The translations under genes were made by a program, and so were the position numbers. Of a DNA stretch of 6,125 bases, positions 6,005 through 6,125 are shown in pieces (within the stretch, counting starts at the first letter, position 1; the number at the start of each line of letters is the position of its first letter). The stretch covers positions 1 to 6,125 of the forward strand of contig DATIWX010000027.1 in the NCBI GenBank assembly GCA_035519135.1, given 5' to 3'. The notes beneath the pieces are model-generated. The model was not told where the DNA came from. It made no database searches and worked only from the letters and a program-made list of their open reading frames with translations. Source of the DNA: VBDM01 sp035519135 (GTDB lineage: Bacteria > Pseudomonadota > Gammaproteobacteria > Burkholderiales > SG8-39).

Positions 6005-6125
6005 TCAGTCCAGAACGCGGCCGTGGTCGAGACGCACCGCGCGCGTTCCGAACCGATCGACCAGCCCTGGGTCGTGGGTGGCGACTAACACGGTGACTCC
6101 GACCTGATTGAACGCTCGGAAGATC
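6005..6125 (-). CDS. ftsE: Cell division ATP-binding protein FtsE, C-terminal end only
   Basis: ATPase subunit of the FtsEX division complex; only the last 39 codons are in the window and the rest lies beyond the right edge. The visible part reads IFRAFNQVGVTVLVATHDPG followed by LVDRFGTRAVRLDHGRVLD and a TGA stop. VATHD is the H-loop of ABC ATPases with its catalytic-switch histidine, and the tail style (R.L.L..GR) is typical of FtsE. Identity rests on this motif plus the directly following ftsX and rpoH, the conserved ftsE-ftsX-rpoH order. This reading frame uses rarer start codons or none within the window, as expected for a fragment. Confidence 0.9.
   Translation of the reverse strand, partial: IFRAFNQVGVTVLVATHDPGLVDRFGTRAVRLDHGRVLD

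Noticed and set aside
5254..6096. 280-codon open frame on the + strand opposite ftsX
   Set aside because: Charged, low-complexity product without motifs, fully explained as the complement of ftsX and the ftsE end.

Overview
The window is a GC-rich proteobacterial chromosome segment with tightly packed, ordinary housekeeping genes. Gene order (cox genes, SURF1, heme synthesis, SCO, then rpoH-ftsX-ftsE on the opposite strand), the RpoH N-terminus and a CIRCE operator in front of rpoH point to a betaproteobacterium or a close gammaproteobacterial relative. That placement is inferred from gene order and protein style, not from a search.

Left part (1-3979, mostly + strand): the end of an aa3-type cytochrome c oxidase cluster and its assembly genes. 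In order these are the 3' end of subunit III; a terminator; a small twin-membrane-segment protein (DUF2909-like) on the - strand; a SURF1-family assembly factor; a membrane-anchored SCO-like thioredoxin-fold protein; heme O synthase (ctaB); and a SCO1/SenC lipoprotein for CuA assembly. The four + strand assembly genes are close or overlapping and look like one unit. Heme A synthase (ctaA/COX15), which commonly sits between the SCO-like gene and ctaB in such clusters, is absent here; only 82 bases separate its expected neighbours.

Middle (3980-4111): a convergent intergenic region with a 13-bp hairpin that probably ends the + strand unit and an 8-bp hairpin that probably ends rpoH.

Right part (4112-6125, - strand): ftsE (C-terminus only), ftsX and rpoH, the conserved cell-division ABC transporter pair followed by the heat-shock sigma factor. 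The rpoH leader is the most informative stretch. It has a perfect CIRCE inverted repeat (HrcA operator), a strong Shine-Dalgarno sequence, and a candidate extracytoplasmic-stress (sigma-E-like) promoter whose -10 element lies inside CIRCE. Upstream, the last codons of ftsX are unusually AT-rich and may hold a second rpoH promoter.

I see no mobile element, CRISPR array, tRNA or rRNA gene, and no clearly novel system. The points worth a second look concern rpoH regulation, the missing ctaA, and the SCO-like protein that keeps its cysteine pair but lacks the usual histidine.
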